Shown: in pieces, positions 17,644 through 27,315 of the stretch
Layout: each line of letters opens with the position of its first letter
Numbering within the stretch: position 1 is the stretch's first letter
NCBI GenBank assembly: GCA_020720405.1
Contig: DYOS01000003.1
Span: forward strand, 1-64,000
Source: Caldithrix sp.
GTDB taxonomy: Bacteria > Calditrichota > Calditrichia > Calditrichales > Calditrichaceae
DNA length: 64,000 nucleotides
Reading direction: 5' to 3'
Translations under genes and position numbers: made by a program
The notes under the pieces: model-generated
Seen by the model: the letters and a program-made list of their open reading frames with translations, nothing else
The model's database searches: none
Told to the model about the DNA's origin: nothing

Positions 17644-18549
17644 TTACTCCGTTTCATCCAAAATTAATAACCAATCTCTGGCTCTGACATCATCAGGCTT
17701 AAGTGACAATACAGTATTAAAAACCTTGCGGGCATTTTCCTTTTCCTTGTACAAAAAATAAGCCTCTCCAAGATTATTCAGAGCTGCAAAATATCTTGGC
17801 TTAAGCGAAATGGCTTTAAGAAATACCGGGATGGCTTTCTCATAGTTTTCCCGATCCATCAGGATATAGGCATAATTATTCAGCGCTTCGGGATAATCCG
17901 GATTTACCCGAATCGCTTTTTCCAGATAAAACATAGCACTATCCGTTTGTCCCGAAAAATAATAGGCTGCAGCCATATTATTATAAGCCTTTGAAAAGGT
18001 TGAATCGAGACTAATCACTTTTTTATACAGCGATATCTGGGATGAATGAGTAGTTTCCATGGCCGCTTTCTCGGAAAGGTCAAAAGCTTTTTTATCAAGA
18101 TTACCCTGCAGAACACTCTCGGTTAATTGTTTGTTTTTGAGGGCCGGCTGGTACGAGGGATTAACGAAAAGACTACGATTAAAATGAAGCAGAGCCTGAG
18201 AATAATTCTCTTTCAGGAAAAGCATGTAACCAAGATTATTTTCGGCCTCAAAATAATTCGGATTCAGAGCAGTTGCCTTCCTGAAGCTCCACAAGGCCGA
18301 ATCTACCTTATTACTGCGATGTTCAGCCATACCTTTAAAATTGTAAACTTCAGCATCCGCCGGAATAAGTCTGAGCGCCGCATTCCAGCGGTTGATGGCC
18401 AGACTATCCTGTCCATTAAGAAAATAAGCCACCCCTTCCTCAACCATCGGTTCGGCCAGTTCAGCTTTACTGGTCATTTCTTCATGGGTTTTGAACCTGC
18501 TGCAAGAACTGCTTAACAGAATTACTGCAAACAAAAGTAAGAACTTCAT
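17644..18549 (-). CDS. TPR-repeat lipoprotein
   Basis: This 301-residue protein has a lipoprotein signal (FLLLFAVILLSSSC, cysteine 16). It is followed by about six tetratricopeptide repeats, with recurring patterns such as AEVYNFKGMAEHRSNKVDSA and PEALNNYAYILMDRENYEKA. TPR arrays act as protein-binding scaffolds; as a lipoprotein it would be anchored in the envelope. It lies 15 nt after dapF and overlaps or abuts the GDP-mannose gene, so it is part of that operon. The partner is unknown. It could serve outer-membrane or motility assembly as PilF/Pgl-like TPR lipoproteins do, but no specific evidence points there. Confidence 0.8.
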   Translation of the reverse strand: MKFLLLFAVILLSSSCSRFKTHEEMTSKAELAEPMVEEGVAYFLNGQDSLAINRWNAALRLIPADAEVYNFKGMAEHRSNKVDSALWSFRKATALNPNYFEAENNLGYMLFLKENYSQALLHFNRSLFVNPSYQPALKNKQLTESVLQGNLDKKAFDLSEKAAMETTHSSQISLYKKVISLDSTFSKAYNNMAAAYYFSGQTDSAMFYLEKAIRVNPDYPEALNNYAYILMDRENYEKAIPVFLKAISLKPRYFAALNNLGEAYFLYKEKENARKVFNTVLSLKPDDVRARDWLLILDETE

Positions 18550-18564
18550 GGGTCCACCTTTCTC

Positions 18565-19377
18565 TTAGATGATAAGCTGACCGGTAAAACTAATTTCTAC
18601 CGGCCCACAAAGATAAACTTCTTCATCCCTGAATTGCACCTCTAATCTGCCTCCGGAAGTATCAATAATCACATTTTGATGATAATCGATTTCACCGCTT
18701 GTGGCCAGAGCTATGGAAGCTGCCGCAACTCCCGATCCGCACGATTCCGTAAAATCCTCAACACCACGTTCATAGGTCTGAACGAGGATGTGGTTATCGT
18801 CCATTTTTCTGACAAAGTTTACATTCACACCTGCACTATCAAAATCCTTCTGCCAACGATAATACTCAGCCCATTTTCTGCGGTATTCAATCCCGGCATT
18901 TCCTGCCTCGAGCAAAATCAGATGCGGTACGCCGGTATCAATAAAGGAATGCAGATGGAACTCCGGACATGAGCCGTTTTGATTTACATCCAATTTTTTC
19001 AAAGACGACAGATCCGGCAGTATCTGAACCATAAATTTGTTTTGATCGAGGCTGGTTGCTTTGTGCAACCCCGAATCGGATTCAATTAAAAATGTAGTAC
19101 CCGGTCTGGTTAAATTTCTCAGTTCAGCAAATAAACAGGAGGCTCTGAGGCCATTTCCACACATATTTCCGGATGAACCGTCACGGTTAAAATATTTCAT
19201 CAGGAAACTGGCTTGAGAAGATGGGTAAATGATAATCAAACCATCACCACCAACCCCATAATGACGATCACAAATGTTCCTGATTTGTTCACTGCTCATC
19301 GTCCGCCCCCGCAGTTCACAGGCATCAATAACAATAAAGTCATTCCCTGTTGCCTGGATTTTTGCAAAGACGATCAT
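18565..19377 (-). CDS. dapF: Diaminopimelate epimerase
   Basis: This enzyme converts LL- to meso-diaminopimelate in lysine and peptidoglycan synthesis. Both catalytic cysteines are in their motifs: GNMCGNGLRA and TESCGSGVAA. The N-terminal FAKIQATGNDFIVID matches the family start. The true start is the ATG at 19375-19377, which shares ATGA with the stop of the upstream gene and gives 270 residues, normal for DapF; the upstream in-frame extension to 19488 has no family likeness. It sits between two lipoprotein genes, an unusual setting for an amino-acid gene but common in compact genomes. Confidence 0.95.
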   Translation of the reverse strand: MIVFAKIQATGNDFIVIDACELRGRTMSSEQIRNICDRHYGVGGDGLIIIYPSSQASFLMKYFNRDGSSGNMCGNGLRASCLFAELRNLTRPGTTFLIESDSGLHKATSLDQNKFMVQILPDLSSLKKLDVNQNGSCPEFHLHSFIDTGVPHLILLEAGNAGIEYRRKWAEYYRWQKDFDSAGVNVNFVRKMDDNHILVQTYERGVEDFTESCGSGVAAASIALATSGEIDYHQNVIIDTSGGRLEVQFRDEEVYLCGPVEISFTGQLII

Positions 19378-21095
19378 TGCCCGTTTATCTCCGGCAGGGT
19401 TAGAATAATCCCCGCCGTCTCCCACCGTTTTCGTACGGAGACTGTATCGGGATGAGAAAAGATCCATTCCGCCGGTGTGTACGGCCAAAGCTTGCCGGTA
19501 TCAGCTTGGCCGTTGCGGTTCTTATCCCAAAAACCATCGATCAAATATTTTCCTTCGGGCAGCCAGGGGAAATGAAATTCACTTCCGGCTACAAAGACGG
19601 AACTCCGGACCAGCTTTTTACCACCTAATTGACGCAGCCTTAAAATTATATGATTGTCACTTTCCCATACCGATCGGCTCAGACCTGAAATCGAACCCAG
19701 TTCGCTTTCACTGATAACAGAAAATGTAAATAATGAGTCTTGAACTTGCACTGACTTGCCCCAAATATCCTGGATTGCCAGAGAGTCGAGACTGACTTTA
19801 ATTGTGTCCCCGAAGGTCCAGGGATGATCAGGTGTAAAAGACCATACCTTAGGATTGGGCTTTGACCAATAACCGGAAATATTTCCTGCAGTAGAAGCCA
19901 CCTTAATCTGTCCGGCCAGAGCAGTATCATAAACCGGATGATTAAAAGCGAAACGAAGTGGAAAATCCTCAAAAATATTTTTGCTTTTATGGTCGGGGAA
20001 ATATTTAATAAGCCGGGCGGCGGATGTGTCTGCTTTGTTGATGAACGGCACCCGAAATTCAGTGCTCAGGTAATTTTTATTCCCCAATGAATCGGCAAGT
20101 GAATCAAGACAAAAGAAAATTGAATCGGCCCGGGCCAGGAGCGGCAAATACAGGTCAATACTGCTCGGGTTTTCGTTGTTGTATTCCAGCGCCGCGGGAA
20201 CGATTATGGAATCCTGCGGCCAGATTTTTATCCGCGCACTCTGAATGTATTCCAGTAGTATTTTTTTGTTAAACCGAAGCCGGAGCTGGACGTCCGATAT
20301 CGATCGTAATCCGGTCAGCTTTGGTTTAACCGTATCCGTAATGGAAAGCTGAAAATTTAGCGGCCCCTGCATCGGTTGGCTATCGGTTAACCGGACCTCG
20401 GCCGGTGCAATCCCAAAATATTCCCGGTAGGGATTAAGGGCATAATCCATATCCTTATCCGCAATGGCCAGCAGGCGGTAAGCCTGTATTTTTAGATTTG
20501 AAAATGTGAACCGGCCATTTTCATTCGTTTGAGCAACATATGCCGGGGCTTGTCTGTACCAGGCCTCATTCTCACTTCCTGATAATGGATAAGCCAATAT
20601 AGTCAGAACCTGCCTGGGTTCGGTCAACCGCACATTGCCATAAATTATACCGCTATCAATGGAATCGCCGGTTGAAAAAGCACTTTGGAAACTGCCGGAC
20701 ATTTTATTTTTTCGCAAATCCTGAACATTTGCGCCAACCGATATAACATAGGTTTTGTCCTGCTGAAGCATATCGTTAAGAATTAAATTTAATACCTGGT
20801 CATTTTCCCAATCGATTTCAAAACGGGTTGGCGGAGAGATGAAAATAATATTCTGGACCGATGCGGCCTCAATTTCTTCAGAGAAGCGAAGGGTAATGTT
20901 TTTAAGATTTATAGAAACCCCTGTTGAATCCACTGCCGGAAAAATACTGACGACCTGGGGCTTAATTGTATCCAGTGGACCTCCACCCGGTGCAGTTTTA
21001 TGAGCGCATCCGGAAATAAGCAAAATTATAATAATGCAGCAAAATTGGAAATACAGCTTACCGGATTGAACTTTCACATTGTCCTTATTTTTCAT
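19374..21095 (-). CDS. Lipoprotein with N-terminal Ig-like (Big_5) domain
   Basis: This 573-residue protein has a lipoprotein signal ending LLISGC, then AHKTAPGGGPLDTIKPQVVS and a Big_5/SbsA-type Ig-like domain (about 45-145, containing ITLRFSEEI and FQSAFSTG). Further beta-rich segments include a carboxypeptidase-regulatory-like stretch around 150-215. The second half repeats the Big_5 style with LRFAFNHPVYD and WSFTPDHPWTFGDTIKV. Such proteins are widespread in Bacteroidetes and relatives, with no known activity; they are assumed to sit in the envelope. It starts a new operon after the rplS terminators, and its stop overlaps dapF by four bases. Confidence 0.8.
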   Translation of the reverse strand: MKNKDNVKVQSGKLYFQFCCIIIILLISGCAHKTAPGGGPLDTIKPQVVSIFPAVDSTGVSINLKNITLRFSEEIEAASVQNIIFISPPTRFEIDWENDQVLNLILNDMLQQDKTYVISVGANVQDLRKNKMSGSFQSAFSTGDSIDSGIIYGNVRLTEPRQVLTILAYPLSGSENEAWYRQAPAYVAQTNENGRFTFSNLKIQAYRLLAIADKDMDYALNPYREYFGIAPAEVRLTDSQPMQGPLNFQLSITDTVKPKLTGLRSISDVQLRLRFNKKILLEYIQSARIKIWPQDSIIVPAALEYNNENPSSIDLYLPLLARADSIFFCLDSLADSLGNKNYLSTEFRVPFINKADTSAARLIKYFPDHKSKNIFEDFPLRFAFNHPVYDTALAGQIKVASTAGNISGYWSKPNPKVWSFTPDHPWTFGDTIKVSLDSLAIQDIWGKSVQVQDSLFTFSVISESELGSISGLSRSVWESDNHIILRLRQLGGKKLVRSSVFVAGSEFHFPWLPEGKYLIDGFWDKNRNGQADTGKLWPYTPAEWIFSHPDTVSVRKRWETAGIILTLPEINGQ

Positions 21096-21175
21096 ATCGA
21101 AAACACTTTAATTTAAATTAGCTGAACTTAAAAACAACCAGTAAAATACCTGATGCTGCAAAGTCATGGATCAGA

Positions 21176-21203
21176 ATTTTATTCTCTGTATTTAAGCAGC
21201 CAA
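21176..21203 (-). promoter_or_regulatory. Possible promoter of the Big_5 lipoprotein / dapF operon
   Basis: TTGGCT (21198-21203), a 16-nt spacer and TAAAAT (21176-21181) on the minus strand resemble a sigma70 promoter (4/6 and 5/6 matches). The start would be near 21170, about 75 nt before the gene. The gene-free stretch 21096-21410 holds this and the two terminators at 21273-21302 and 21354-21391. Confidence 0.35.
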
Positions 21204-21272
21204 ATTTAACCAGAGCTAAACATTACCGGGAAAGCAATAGCAAATTTCTCCTGCCAGTCATTCATAACCCAT

Positions 21273-21302
21273 AAAAAAGGCTGTGCGTATAAAATGCCTT
21301 TT
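21273..21302 (-). terminator. Second, weaker terminator after rplS
   Basis: A 7-bp stem (AAAAGGC / GCCTTTT) with a 14-nt loop is followed by T residues on the minus strand. It lies about 50 nt beyond the main rplS terminator and may act as its backup. Confidence 0.4.
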
Positions 21303-21353
21303 CAGATTGATTTGAAAATAGCAGAGGAATGTGACCCGCATTTTCGATCAGAT

Positions 21354-21391
21354 AAAAAAAAAGCTGCATAATCTTTTGATTTGCAGCTTTT
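21354..21391 (-). terminator. Intrinsic terminator of the ribosomal/SRP operon
   Basis: A perfect 10-bp stem (AAAAGCTGCA / TGCAGCTTTT, 21359-21368 and 21382-21391) with a 13-nt loop is followed on the minus strand by a run of nine T. It begins 19 nt past the rplS stop. Confidence 0.9.
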
Positions 21392-21410
21392 AAATTTACA
21401 TCTGAAAATA

Positions 21411-21755
21411 TCAGACACCACGTTCTTTGATACGGGCGGCTTTACCAACCAGATCACGCAGGTAGTAAATTTTAGCCCGGCGAACTTTGCCTTCTTTTTT
21501 CAATTCAATTTTAGCAATGCGCGGTGAATGGAGCGGAAAAATGCGCTCAACACCTACACCGTCGGAGATTTTACGGACGGTAAAGGTTTCATTAATTCCA
21601 CCACCTTTTCGCTTGATGCATACACCCTGAAAAATCTGGATACGCTCTTTATCACCTTCGATTACCCGAACGTGAACAGCTAAAGTATCCCCGGTTCTAA
21701 ACTGGGGAATATCCGATTTTAACTGATTGGCGGTTACGTTATGAAGTAAATCCAT
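21411..21755 (-). CDS. rplS: 50S ribosomal protein L19
   Basis: This 114-residue protein of the large subunit sits at the interface of the two ribosomal subunits. Family motifs are present: [20 protein letters not shown], then [11 protein letters not shown], and [20 protein letters not shown]. Its length is normal for L19. It is the last gene of the classic rpsP-rimM-trmD-rplS order, 21 nt after trmD, and is followed by a strong terminator. Confidence 0.98.
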   Translation of the reverse strand: MDLLHNVTANQLKSDIPQFRTGDTLAVHVRVIEGDKERIQIFQGVCIKRKGGGINETFTVRKISDGVGVERIFPLHSPRIAKIELKKEGKVRRAKIYYLRDLVGKAARIKERGV

Positions 21756-21776
21756 GTTTTTGTTCCTGCTTTAAAT

Positions 21777-22478
21777 TTAAACTATCAAATCTTTATATTT
21801 TTTATACAAGTCCGGCCTTCTGCTCCGGGTCAATTCTTCCTTTTTCTCAAGACGCCAGGTTTCAATTTTCTGATGATTCCCGGATAACAAAACTTCCGGC
21901 ACCGCTTTGCCCCGAAATTCTTCAGGTCTTGTGTAGCATGGCGCATCAAGCAAATCATCGTTAAAAGAATCCGTCCAGGCCGATTCAATATCACTGATGA
22001 CACCGGGCAGCAACCGTATAACTGCATCGATCATGACCAGGGCAGCTATCTCTCCCGAACTGATTACATAGTCACCAATTGAAACTTCTTCAATCGGATA
22101 AAACTCATGAACCCGTTCATCTATACCCTTAAAATGCCCACAGATAAAGACCAGATGCCCGGTCAGTGCTAATTTCGTGACCAAACTCTGATCCAAAACC
22201 TGGCCACGCGGCGAGGGCATAATAAACTTAACGGAACCTTGCCCGGTTTGAGATAAAGCAGATTCCAGAGCAAGAACAATGGGTTCTACTTTTAAAACCA
22301 TTCCCGCACCGCCGCCATAAGGATAATCATCAATCGTCCGGTGCCGGTCAGAAGTGAAGTCACGGAGATTATGGATGACTATTTCCACAATGCCCTTCTT
22401 TACACCCTGGCCGATGATGCTCTGCCCAAGCGGCTCTTTCAGAATCTGCGGAAATCCGGTTATGACATCAATACGCAT
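21777..22478 (-). CDS. trmD: tRNA (guanine37-N1)-methyltransferase
   Basis: TrmD methylates G37 of tRNAs with S-adenosylmethionine, preventing frameshifts. The SPOUT-fold knot motifs are visible: YPYGGGAGMVLKVEP, then MPSPRGQVLDQ, and the cofactor loop SIGDYVISSGEIAA. DAPCYTRPEEFRG with a downstream LLSGNHQKIETWR is typical. At 233 residues it has the usual length. It lies 8 nt after rimM and 21 nt before rplS in the conserved order. Confidence 0.98.
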   Translation of the reverse strand: MRIDVITGFPQILKEPLGQSIIGQGVKKGIVEIVIHNLRDFTSDRHRTIDDYPYGGGAGMVLKVEPIVLALESALSQTGQGSVKFIMPSPRGQVLDQSLVTKLALTGHLVFICGHFKGIDERVHEFYPIEEVSIGDYVISSGEIAALVMIDAVIRLLPGVISDIESAWTDSFNDDLLDAPCYTRPEEFRGKAVPEVLLSGNHQKIETWRLEKKEELTRSRRPDLYKKYKDLIV

Positions 22479-22486
22479 TTCAAAGA

Positions 22487-22990
22487 TCAGATTTTAGTTA
22501 AACCGTCGATCGGGTCGATCACGATCTTTTTTCGGTCAAGATCAACCCTGATAATAAACTGCCGGACAAAAGGGACCTGAATTTCCGGACCGTCTTCCTG
22601 ACGGATGATGACTAAATCATTAGCCGGGTATTCTTCTACGTCAACCACTTTTCCAAGAAACCGGTCGGCCTGATCATAGGCATCAAGACCAATCAGGTCA
22701 TGATAATAAAATTCGTCATCCGGGAGCAGGGTCAATTCATTCTGAGTTATGTACAGAAATTCACCTTTCAGGGCTTCTGCACCATTCCGGTCAACTATTT
22801 CTTTAAATTTGACAATGGCAAACTGATTGTCAATTCTGACCTTTTCAAAATGCAGTTCGGCCAATCCGGAATCATTTTTCAACAGCAGTTTATGTAAGTT
22901 TTTCAGGTGTTCAGGGAAGGATGAAATTATCCGGATTTTTACTTCTCCGTTTATTCCCTGGGCTTTAAGCACCTCTCCAAATACATACAC
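22487..22990 (-). CDS. rimM: Ribosome maturation factor RimM
   Basis: RimM helps the 30S head mature and binds S19. This 167-residue protein has the N-terminal barrel (VFGEVLKAQGINGEVKIRI) and the PRC-barrel half with EFYYHDLIGLDAY and VPFVRQFIIRVDLDRKKIVI. It follows khpA by 3 nt and precedes trmD by 8 nt. Order and spacing agree with the conserved operon. Confidence 0.95.
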   Translation of the reverse strand: MYVFGEVLKAQGINGEVKIRIISSFPEHLKNLHKLLLKNDSGLAELHFEKVRIDNQFAIVKFKEIVDRNGAEALKGEFLYITQNELTLLPDDEFYYHDLIGLDAYDQADRFLGKVVDVEEYPANDLVIIRQEDGPEIQVPFVRQFIIRVDLDRKKIVIDPIDGLTKI

Positions 22991-22993
22991 TGT

Positions 22994-23224
22994 TTATTCT
23001 AAAATCTCTAAAACAGCGCGTTTTCCTGCTTTGGCTGAGGCTGCAGCCAACAGGGTGCGAATAGACTTGGCAGTTTGGCCATGTTTGCCAATCACCTTAC
23101 CCAAATCCCCTTCACCAACACGTAATTCATATACCGTGACCCGCTCACCTTCCACTTCAGCGACATGAACATCTTCCGGCTTGTCAACCAGGTGCTTTGC
23201 GATAAATTCCACGAATTCTCTCAT
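22994..23224 (-). CDS. khpA: KH-domain RNA-binding protein KhpA
   Basis: This 76-residue single KH-domain protein has the RNA-binding loop GKVIGKHGQTAKSIRTLL (GxxG as GKHG). KhpA works as a small RNA chaperone, often with KhpB, in cell division and small-RNA control. Its place between rpsP and rimM is the conserved one for this family in many phyla. The lack of other domains and the length fit. Confidence 0.93.
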   Translation of the reverse strand: MREFVEFIAKHLVDKPEDVHVAEVEGERVTVYELRVGEGDLGKVIGKHGQTAKSIRTLLAAASAKAGKRAVLEILE

Positions 23225-23285
23225 AACTACAGCCTCCTAAGTATTGGTTCCGAATTGCTTTATCACAACTATATGAGATTGAACG

Positions 23286-23726
23286 CTATTCCTTTGATTC
23301 TTCTTCCGGCGCCTCGCTGGCAGCAGCGGAGGCCTTTTCTACCTCAAGCTTGCCTTTGGTATTAGTTTTTTCTTCCGTTTTTTTTGCAGCCTGGGCCAAC
23401 CGTGCGGATTTCATTGCTTCCCACTTGGCATATTCCTCAGCAATCTTCTGCTCATCGGCGCCATTTTTCATAAGATCCCATTTCAGCCACAAGCCACCAT
23501 GCTGAAAAAGGTTTTTAACCGTATCCGAAGGCTCTGCGCCATTTTTCAACCAATATAGAACACGATCTTCTTTAAAAGTAACAGCCTGTGGTTTGGCAAG
23601 AGGATCGTAGGAACCAATCATTTCAATAAAACGACCATCTCGGGGGGCACGACTGTCCGCAGCAACTATTCTGTAGTAGGGGCGTTTTTTTCTACCCATT
23701 CTGCGCAATCTCAATCTTACAGCCAC
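23286..23726 (-). CDS. rpsP: 30S ribosomal protein S16 with a long acidic tail
   Basis: S16 binds 16S rRNA early in 30S assembly. The start is a GTG at 23724-23726, 7 nt after GGAGG, giving [20 protein letters not shown], the usual S16 start. The ribosomal domain ends near residue 85. The remaining 60 residues form an extension rich in Ala, Lys and Glu (ending EAPEEESKE) that is not needed for the fold; tails of this sort occur in S16 of the Bacteroidetes side of the tree. The protein is thus 146 residues against about 80-90 in E. coli. The gene lies 22 nt after ffh. Confidence 0.97.
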   Translation of the reverse strand: MAVRLRLRRMGRKKRPYYRIVAADSRAPRDGRFIEMIGSYDPLAKPQAVTFKEDRVLYWLKNGAEPSDTVKNLFQHGGLWLKWDLMKNGADEQKIAEEYAKWEAMKSARLAQAAKKTEEKTNTKGKLEVEKASAAASEAPEEESKE

Positions 23727-23748
23727 TGAAAAACCTCCTAAATATTTT

Positions 23749-25074
23749 TTAAGCAAGCCCGAAAGGTAAATTTCGCATATTTTTCAAGCTTTTACCTTTC
23801 ATTTGTTTCATCATTTTTTGCATTTGTTCAAACTGATTCATCAACTGATTCACTTCCTGAACCCGGGTTCCGCTACCGGAAGCAATTCTTTTCCGCCGGC
23901 TGCCATTAAGAATCCGGGGATTTTGCCGTTCTTCGCGGGTCATAGACCGGATTATCGCTTCCGTCCGGCCAAAAGCCCGATCATCTATTTTAGCATTCTT
24001 TAACTGACTACCCATACCGGGGATCATACCTAAAAGAGACTGCAGCGAACCCATTTTTTTAATCTGTTGCAATTGTTCAAGGAAATCTTCAAGGTCAAAC
24101 TGAGCTTTTTTCAGTTTTTCCTCGAGTTTTGCTGCTTTCTCCTGATCCATGGTTGACTGGGCCTTCTCAACCAAAGTTACCACATCACCCATACCCAAAA
24201 TTCGTGACGCAAGCCGATCCGGGTGGAAGGGTTCTATCTCATCTAATTTTTCACCAATACCTAAAAATTTTATCGGTTTACCCGTCACAGCACGTATGGA
24301 AAGAGCCGCTCCGCCCCGGGCATCGCCATCCATTTTTGTCAGAACCACACCGTCGAAATTCAGCTTCAGGGCAAATTCCTGGGCCGTATTCACTGCATCC
24401 TGACCGGTCATCCCGTCTGCGACAAACAGAATTTCATGAGGACGAATACGGTTTTTGACCCGAACCAACTCATCCATCATATTGGCATCGATATGCAGCC
24501 GGCCGGCCGTATCTAAAATAATGGTGTCACAAAATTCCCGCCGCGCCGCCTGAATGGCATTAAAAGCAATATTCACCGGATCGCCGATACCTTCATCATA
24601 AACGGCAACACCCAGCGAACGGCCAAGAACTTTCAATTGCTCAATAGCAGCCGGACGGTAAACGTCGGCCGCAACCAGCATGGGTTTGCGTCCCCGGACT
24701 TTTAAATAGGAAGCCAGCTTCCCGGCGAAGGTTGTTTTACCCGAACCCTGCAATCCGGAGAGCATGATTATCGTTGGGGGAATCCCGGCACTTTTTAGCT
24801 GAACATTCTGCTGGCCAAGCAGCCGGACCAGTTCATCATGGACAATTTTTACGATCATCTGGCCGGGAGTCACGCTGCGCAGAACTTCTGAGCCGACAGC
24901 TTTCTCCTGGACACTCTGAATAAAGTCTTTGACAACTTTATAATTCACATCCGCTTCAAGAAGTGCCAGGCGAACGTCTTTTAAAGAATCGGCAATATTT
25001 TGCTCGGTTATTTTTCCAAAACCGCGCAATTTCCGAAAAGTAGATTCAAGACGTTCCGTTAATTGTTCAAGCAT
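23749..25074 (-). CDS. ffh: Signal recognition particle protein
   Basis: Ffh binds signal sequences and 4.5S RNA and delivers nascent membrane proteins to FtsY. Visible are the N bundle, the G domain with [15 protein letters not shown] (P-loop), DTAGRLH and [12 protein letters not shown]. The methionine-rich M domain follows, containing [13 protein letters not shown] (RNA-binding helix) and [20 protein letters not shown] use ATG 25074, with AGG 7 nt upstream (441 residues); a TTG two codons earlier is less likely. It lies 58 nt after rsmB and before rpsP. No SRP RNA gene was recognised in the window. Confidence 0.98.
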   Translation of the reverse strand: MLEQLTERLESTFRKLRGFGKITEQNIADSLKDVRLALLEADVNYKVVKDFIQSVQEKAVGSEVLRSVTPGQMIVKIVHDELVRLLGQQNVQLKSAGIPPTIIMLSGLQGSGKTTFAGKLASYLKVRGRKPMLVAADVYRPAAIEQLKVLGRSLGVAVYDEGIGDPVNIAFNAIQAARREFCDTIILDTAGRLHIDANMMDELVRVKNRIRPHEILFVADGMTGQDAVNTAQEFALKLNFDGVVLTKMDGDARGGAALSIRAVTGKPIKFLGIGEKLDEIEPFHPDRLASRILGMGDVVTLVEKAQSTMDQEKAAKLEEKLKKAQFDLEDFLEQLQQIKKMGSLQSLLGMIPGMGSQLKNAKIDDRAFGRTEAIIRSMTREERQNPRILNGSRRKRIASGSGTRVQEVNQLMNQFEQMQKMMKQMKGKSLKNMRNLPFGLA

Positions 25075-25132
25075 TTTCAACCTTGCTTAATTTTGCCATG
25101 ACCGCTGAATATATAAAAAGAGGTTTTATTTA

Positions 25133-26461
25133 TCAAGATAAGGACGTTTTTTTCAGGACTGCTGCAAAACTGCCATCCATCTGGTCCGTGTGCGGAAAGG
25201 TGCGCAAAAAACCTTCATCCGTGGCTTTGATTTTTTCGGGCGCCGGCGGCCTGATCTGCATTTCAGGATGCCTCTTTAAAAACGTGCGGATAACCTGCTC
25301 ATTTTCATCCGGATCAATACTGCAGGTGCTGTAAACCATGGTGCCGCCGCTGGCCAGACCAGCCATTACCGATTCCATAATTTCATCCTGCAGGCGACTA
25401 AATTCACCAATTTCGGACAACGACCTGCGCCAGCGGATATCCGGATGTTTCTGAACAACACCGCTTCCTGAGCAGGGCGCATCGACCAGAACCAGATCAA
25501 ACTGCCGGCGGAAAGGCAAATGCCGGGCATCGGCCACAACAAGCCGGCTCTGGCCACTCACCTGCCGGGTCAGAATCGCTTTTAGTTTCTTCAGGCGTTT
25601 CAGATTATTATCCAGGCCGATAACCACTGCCCGGGGATATTTCAAGGTCAGTTGGCGGAACTTCGTACCGGGCGCGGCGCAGGCATCAAGTATCAGACCG
25701 CTTTGCAGATCGGGCAACAACCTGACTGGTATCTGGGCGCTTTCATCCTGCACCGTAATTTGACCACTTCCAAATTCAGGCAGGCTGAGCAAATTTTGCA
25801 GATTCTCAATCCGCAGGGAGTTTTCAAAATATTCTGATTTTTGAAAGCCGATACCCCGATTTTCCAGAGCTGTTTCAACCCGGCTGACCTCCCCATCAAC
25901 CCTGATATCGAAGGTTGGCACTTGATTTAGCCGGTTGAGAAGGGATTCAGTGAATTCCATTCCCCAAAATCCTACCCAGCGTTCGACCAGCCAGTTGGGA
26001 AAAGAATAACGCAGACCGAGATAGCCGGTATTAACCGGTGAGGGGCGTTCGGGTTCTGGCATCGACGGCAAGGCAGCAACTTTTCTAAGCACCGCATTGA
26101 CCTGCTTCTGACGGGATGAAACCAGCCGCCGGGCTAACCCGGCATACTGATCAACCGTAGCAAAAGCGGGGATATTCTGAATAAAAAATATTTCATAGGC
26201 CGCCGCAGACAAAATAAGACTGAAAGCGGGCGGTACTTTTTTAAATCCACCATGAACAAAGCGAACCACAACCCATTCGAGCAGGGTTCGGTTACGAAGC
26301 ACTCCGTTGGTCAGTTGCAGCAACAGCCTTCGGTCCTCTGCTTTTTTCAAATGCGTGATCAATTCGTTGTTTATCTCGCTGAGCTTCTCTCGTTTTTTTT
26401 CGAAGCGCAGCAGAACCTGCACCGCCAACAGACGGGCCGGGTTTAGTGCTGTATTTGACAT
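25133..26461 (-). CDS. rsmB: 16S rRNA (cytosine967-C5)-methyltransferase RsmB
   Basis: This 442-residue enzyme methylates C967 of 16S rRNA. An N-terminal NusB-like RNA-binding domain (about 1-140) is followed by the Rossmann methyltransferase. The latter has the S-adenosylmethionine motif LDACAAPGTKF, the LVDAPCSGSG cysteine that resolves the adduct, and the catalytic cysteine in MVYSTCSIDPDENEQV. Its start overlaps the stop of the preceding reductase gene by 19 nt, and ffh follows 58 nt later. This tight packing ties an envelope-type gene group to the translation genes. Confidence 0.93.
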   Translation of the reverse strand: MSNTALNPARLLAVQVLLRFEKKREKLSEINNELITHLKKAEDRRLLLQLTNGVLRNRTLLEWVVVRFVHGGFKKVPPAFSLILSAAAYEIFFIQNIPAFATVDQYAGLARRLVSSRQKQVNAVLRKVAALPSMPEPERPSPVNTGYLGLRYSFPNWLVERWVGFWGMEFTESLLNRLNQVPTFDIRVDGEVSRVETALENRGIGFQKSEYFENSLRIENLQNLLSLPEFGSGQITVQDESAQIPVRLLPDLQSGLILDACAAPGTKFRQLTLKYPRAVVIGLDNNLKRLKKLKAILTRQVSGQSRLVVADARHLPFRRQFDLVLVDAPCSGSGVVQKHPDIRWRRSLSEIGEFSRLQDEIMESVMAGLASGGTMVYSTCSIDPDENEQVIRTFLKRHPEMQIRPPAPEKIKATDEGFLRTFPHTDQMDGSFAAVLKKTSLS

Positions 26462-27315
26462 AATTCTTCCACATAGAGGCGAAAGGATTTTAAACGCCTC
26501 CCGCTTTCCGGGTAAAGTGTATCCAGGGCCACCCGGGCCGGTCTTGGATATAGGTTAAAGGATTGTACAGAAGATTCTGTGATCAGATTGCCGGAGAATC
26601 CCCCGACCCTGATCATGATCCTTCCCATTTCGGTTCGGCTCAGAATTTCCGGGCCGGGCATATGGCGAATTCCGGCCGCCCGGCCCAAAGCCAGTTCCCA
26701 GATGCCGGCGGCGGCATCCTCGGACCAAAGCGCAGCCCGGTATTCATCACTAAACAGGGTTATCGGCTGGCTTTTGCGGAAGGAATGAAGCATCCATTCT
26801 GAAAAATTCGGGCTCCGGCCGTCACTCCGGCCAAACATAAGTGGTAAACGAATAACCAGGTTCGTACCCCCGGTCTGCAGAACATAGTCTTCACCTGCTT
26901 TTTTACTCAATCCGTAAATGTTAACCGGATCAGGCCGGGCTGTCTCAGTGATGGCAAAATCGGAATGGCGAAAAACAAGATCGGTTGAAATATAAATAAA
27001 CCTTATCTGGCGCTGAGCACACCATTCCGCCAAACGGCCGCTGGCCTCGGCATTAATCTGCCCGGCCAGGGCCGGGTTTTGCTGGCAGGCTGCCGCCTGG
27101 GATAAGGCCGCGGCGTGTATCACTAATTCGGGATTCAATTTTTGAAGCGCCGGCCAATCCGGGTGCAGCAGATCAAAATCTATCAACGGGCAGGATGGAG
27201 TTATGGAAAATTCCGCCCCCGGGCGGACCAAACCGGTAAGTTTAATTTCCGCAGGACAAAAACGATAAAGTTCGCGGCCTAGAAAACCGTTCAACCCGGT
27301 TATAGCAACCTTCAT
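26443..27315 (-). CDS. RmlD-like NAD(P)-dependent sugar-nucleotide reductase
   Basis: This 290-residue short-chain dehydrogenase has the extended GxxGxxG site in MKVAITGLNGFLGRELY, the FIYISTDLVF stretch with its serine/threonine, and the YGLSK catalytic Tyr-Lys pair. Overall it resembles dTDP-4-dehydrorhamnose reductase, which makes dTDP-rhamnose, but it is more divergent than the homologue at 38598-39503. Its substrate is open. It overlaps the previous gene by ATGA and rsmB by 19 nt. Confidence 0.75.
   Translation of the reverse strand: MKVAITGLNGFLGRELYRFCPAEIKLTGLVRPGAEFSITPSCPLIDFDLLHPDWPALQKLNPELVIHAAALSQAAACQQNPALAGQINAEASGRLAEWCAQRQIRFIYISTDLVFRHSDFAITETARPDPVNIYGLSKKAGEDYVLQTGGTNLVIRLPLMFGRSDGRSPNFSEWMLHSFRKSQPITLFSDEYRAALWSEDAAAGIWELALGRAAGIRHMPGPEILSRTEMGRIMIRVGGFSGNLITESSVQSFNLYPRPARVALDTLYPESGRRLKSFRLYVEELCQIQH

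Noticed and set aside
21220-21285. A 19-codon frame in the gap before the Big_5 lipoprotein gene
   Set aside because: No Shine-Dalgarno and it starts in the tail of the second terminator; no support beyond an open frame.
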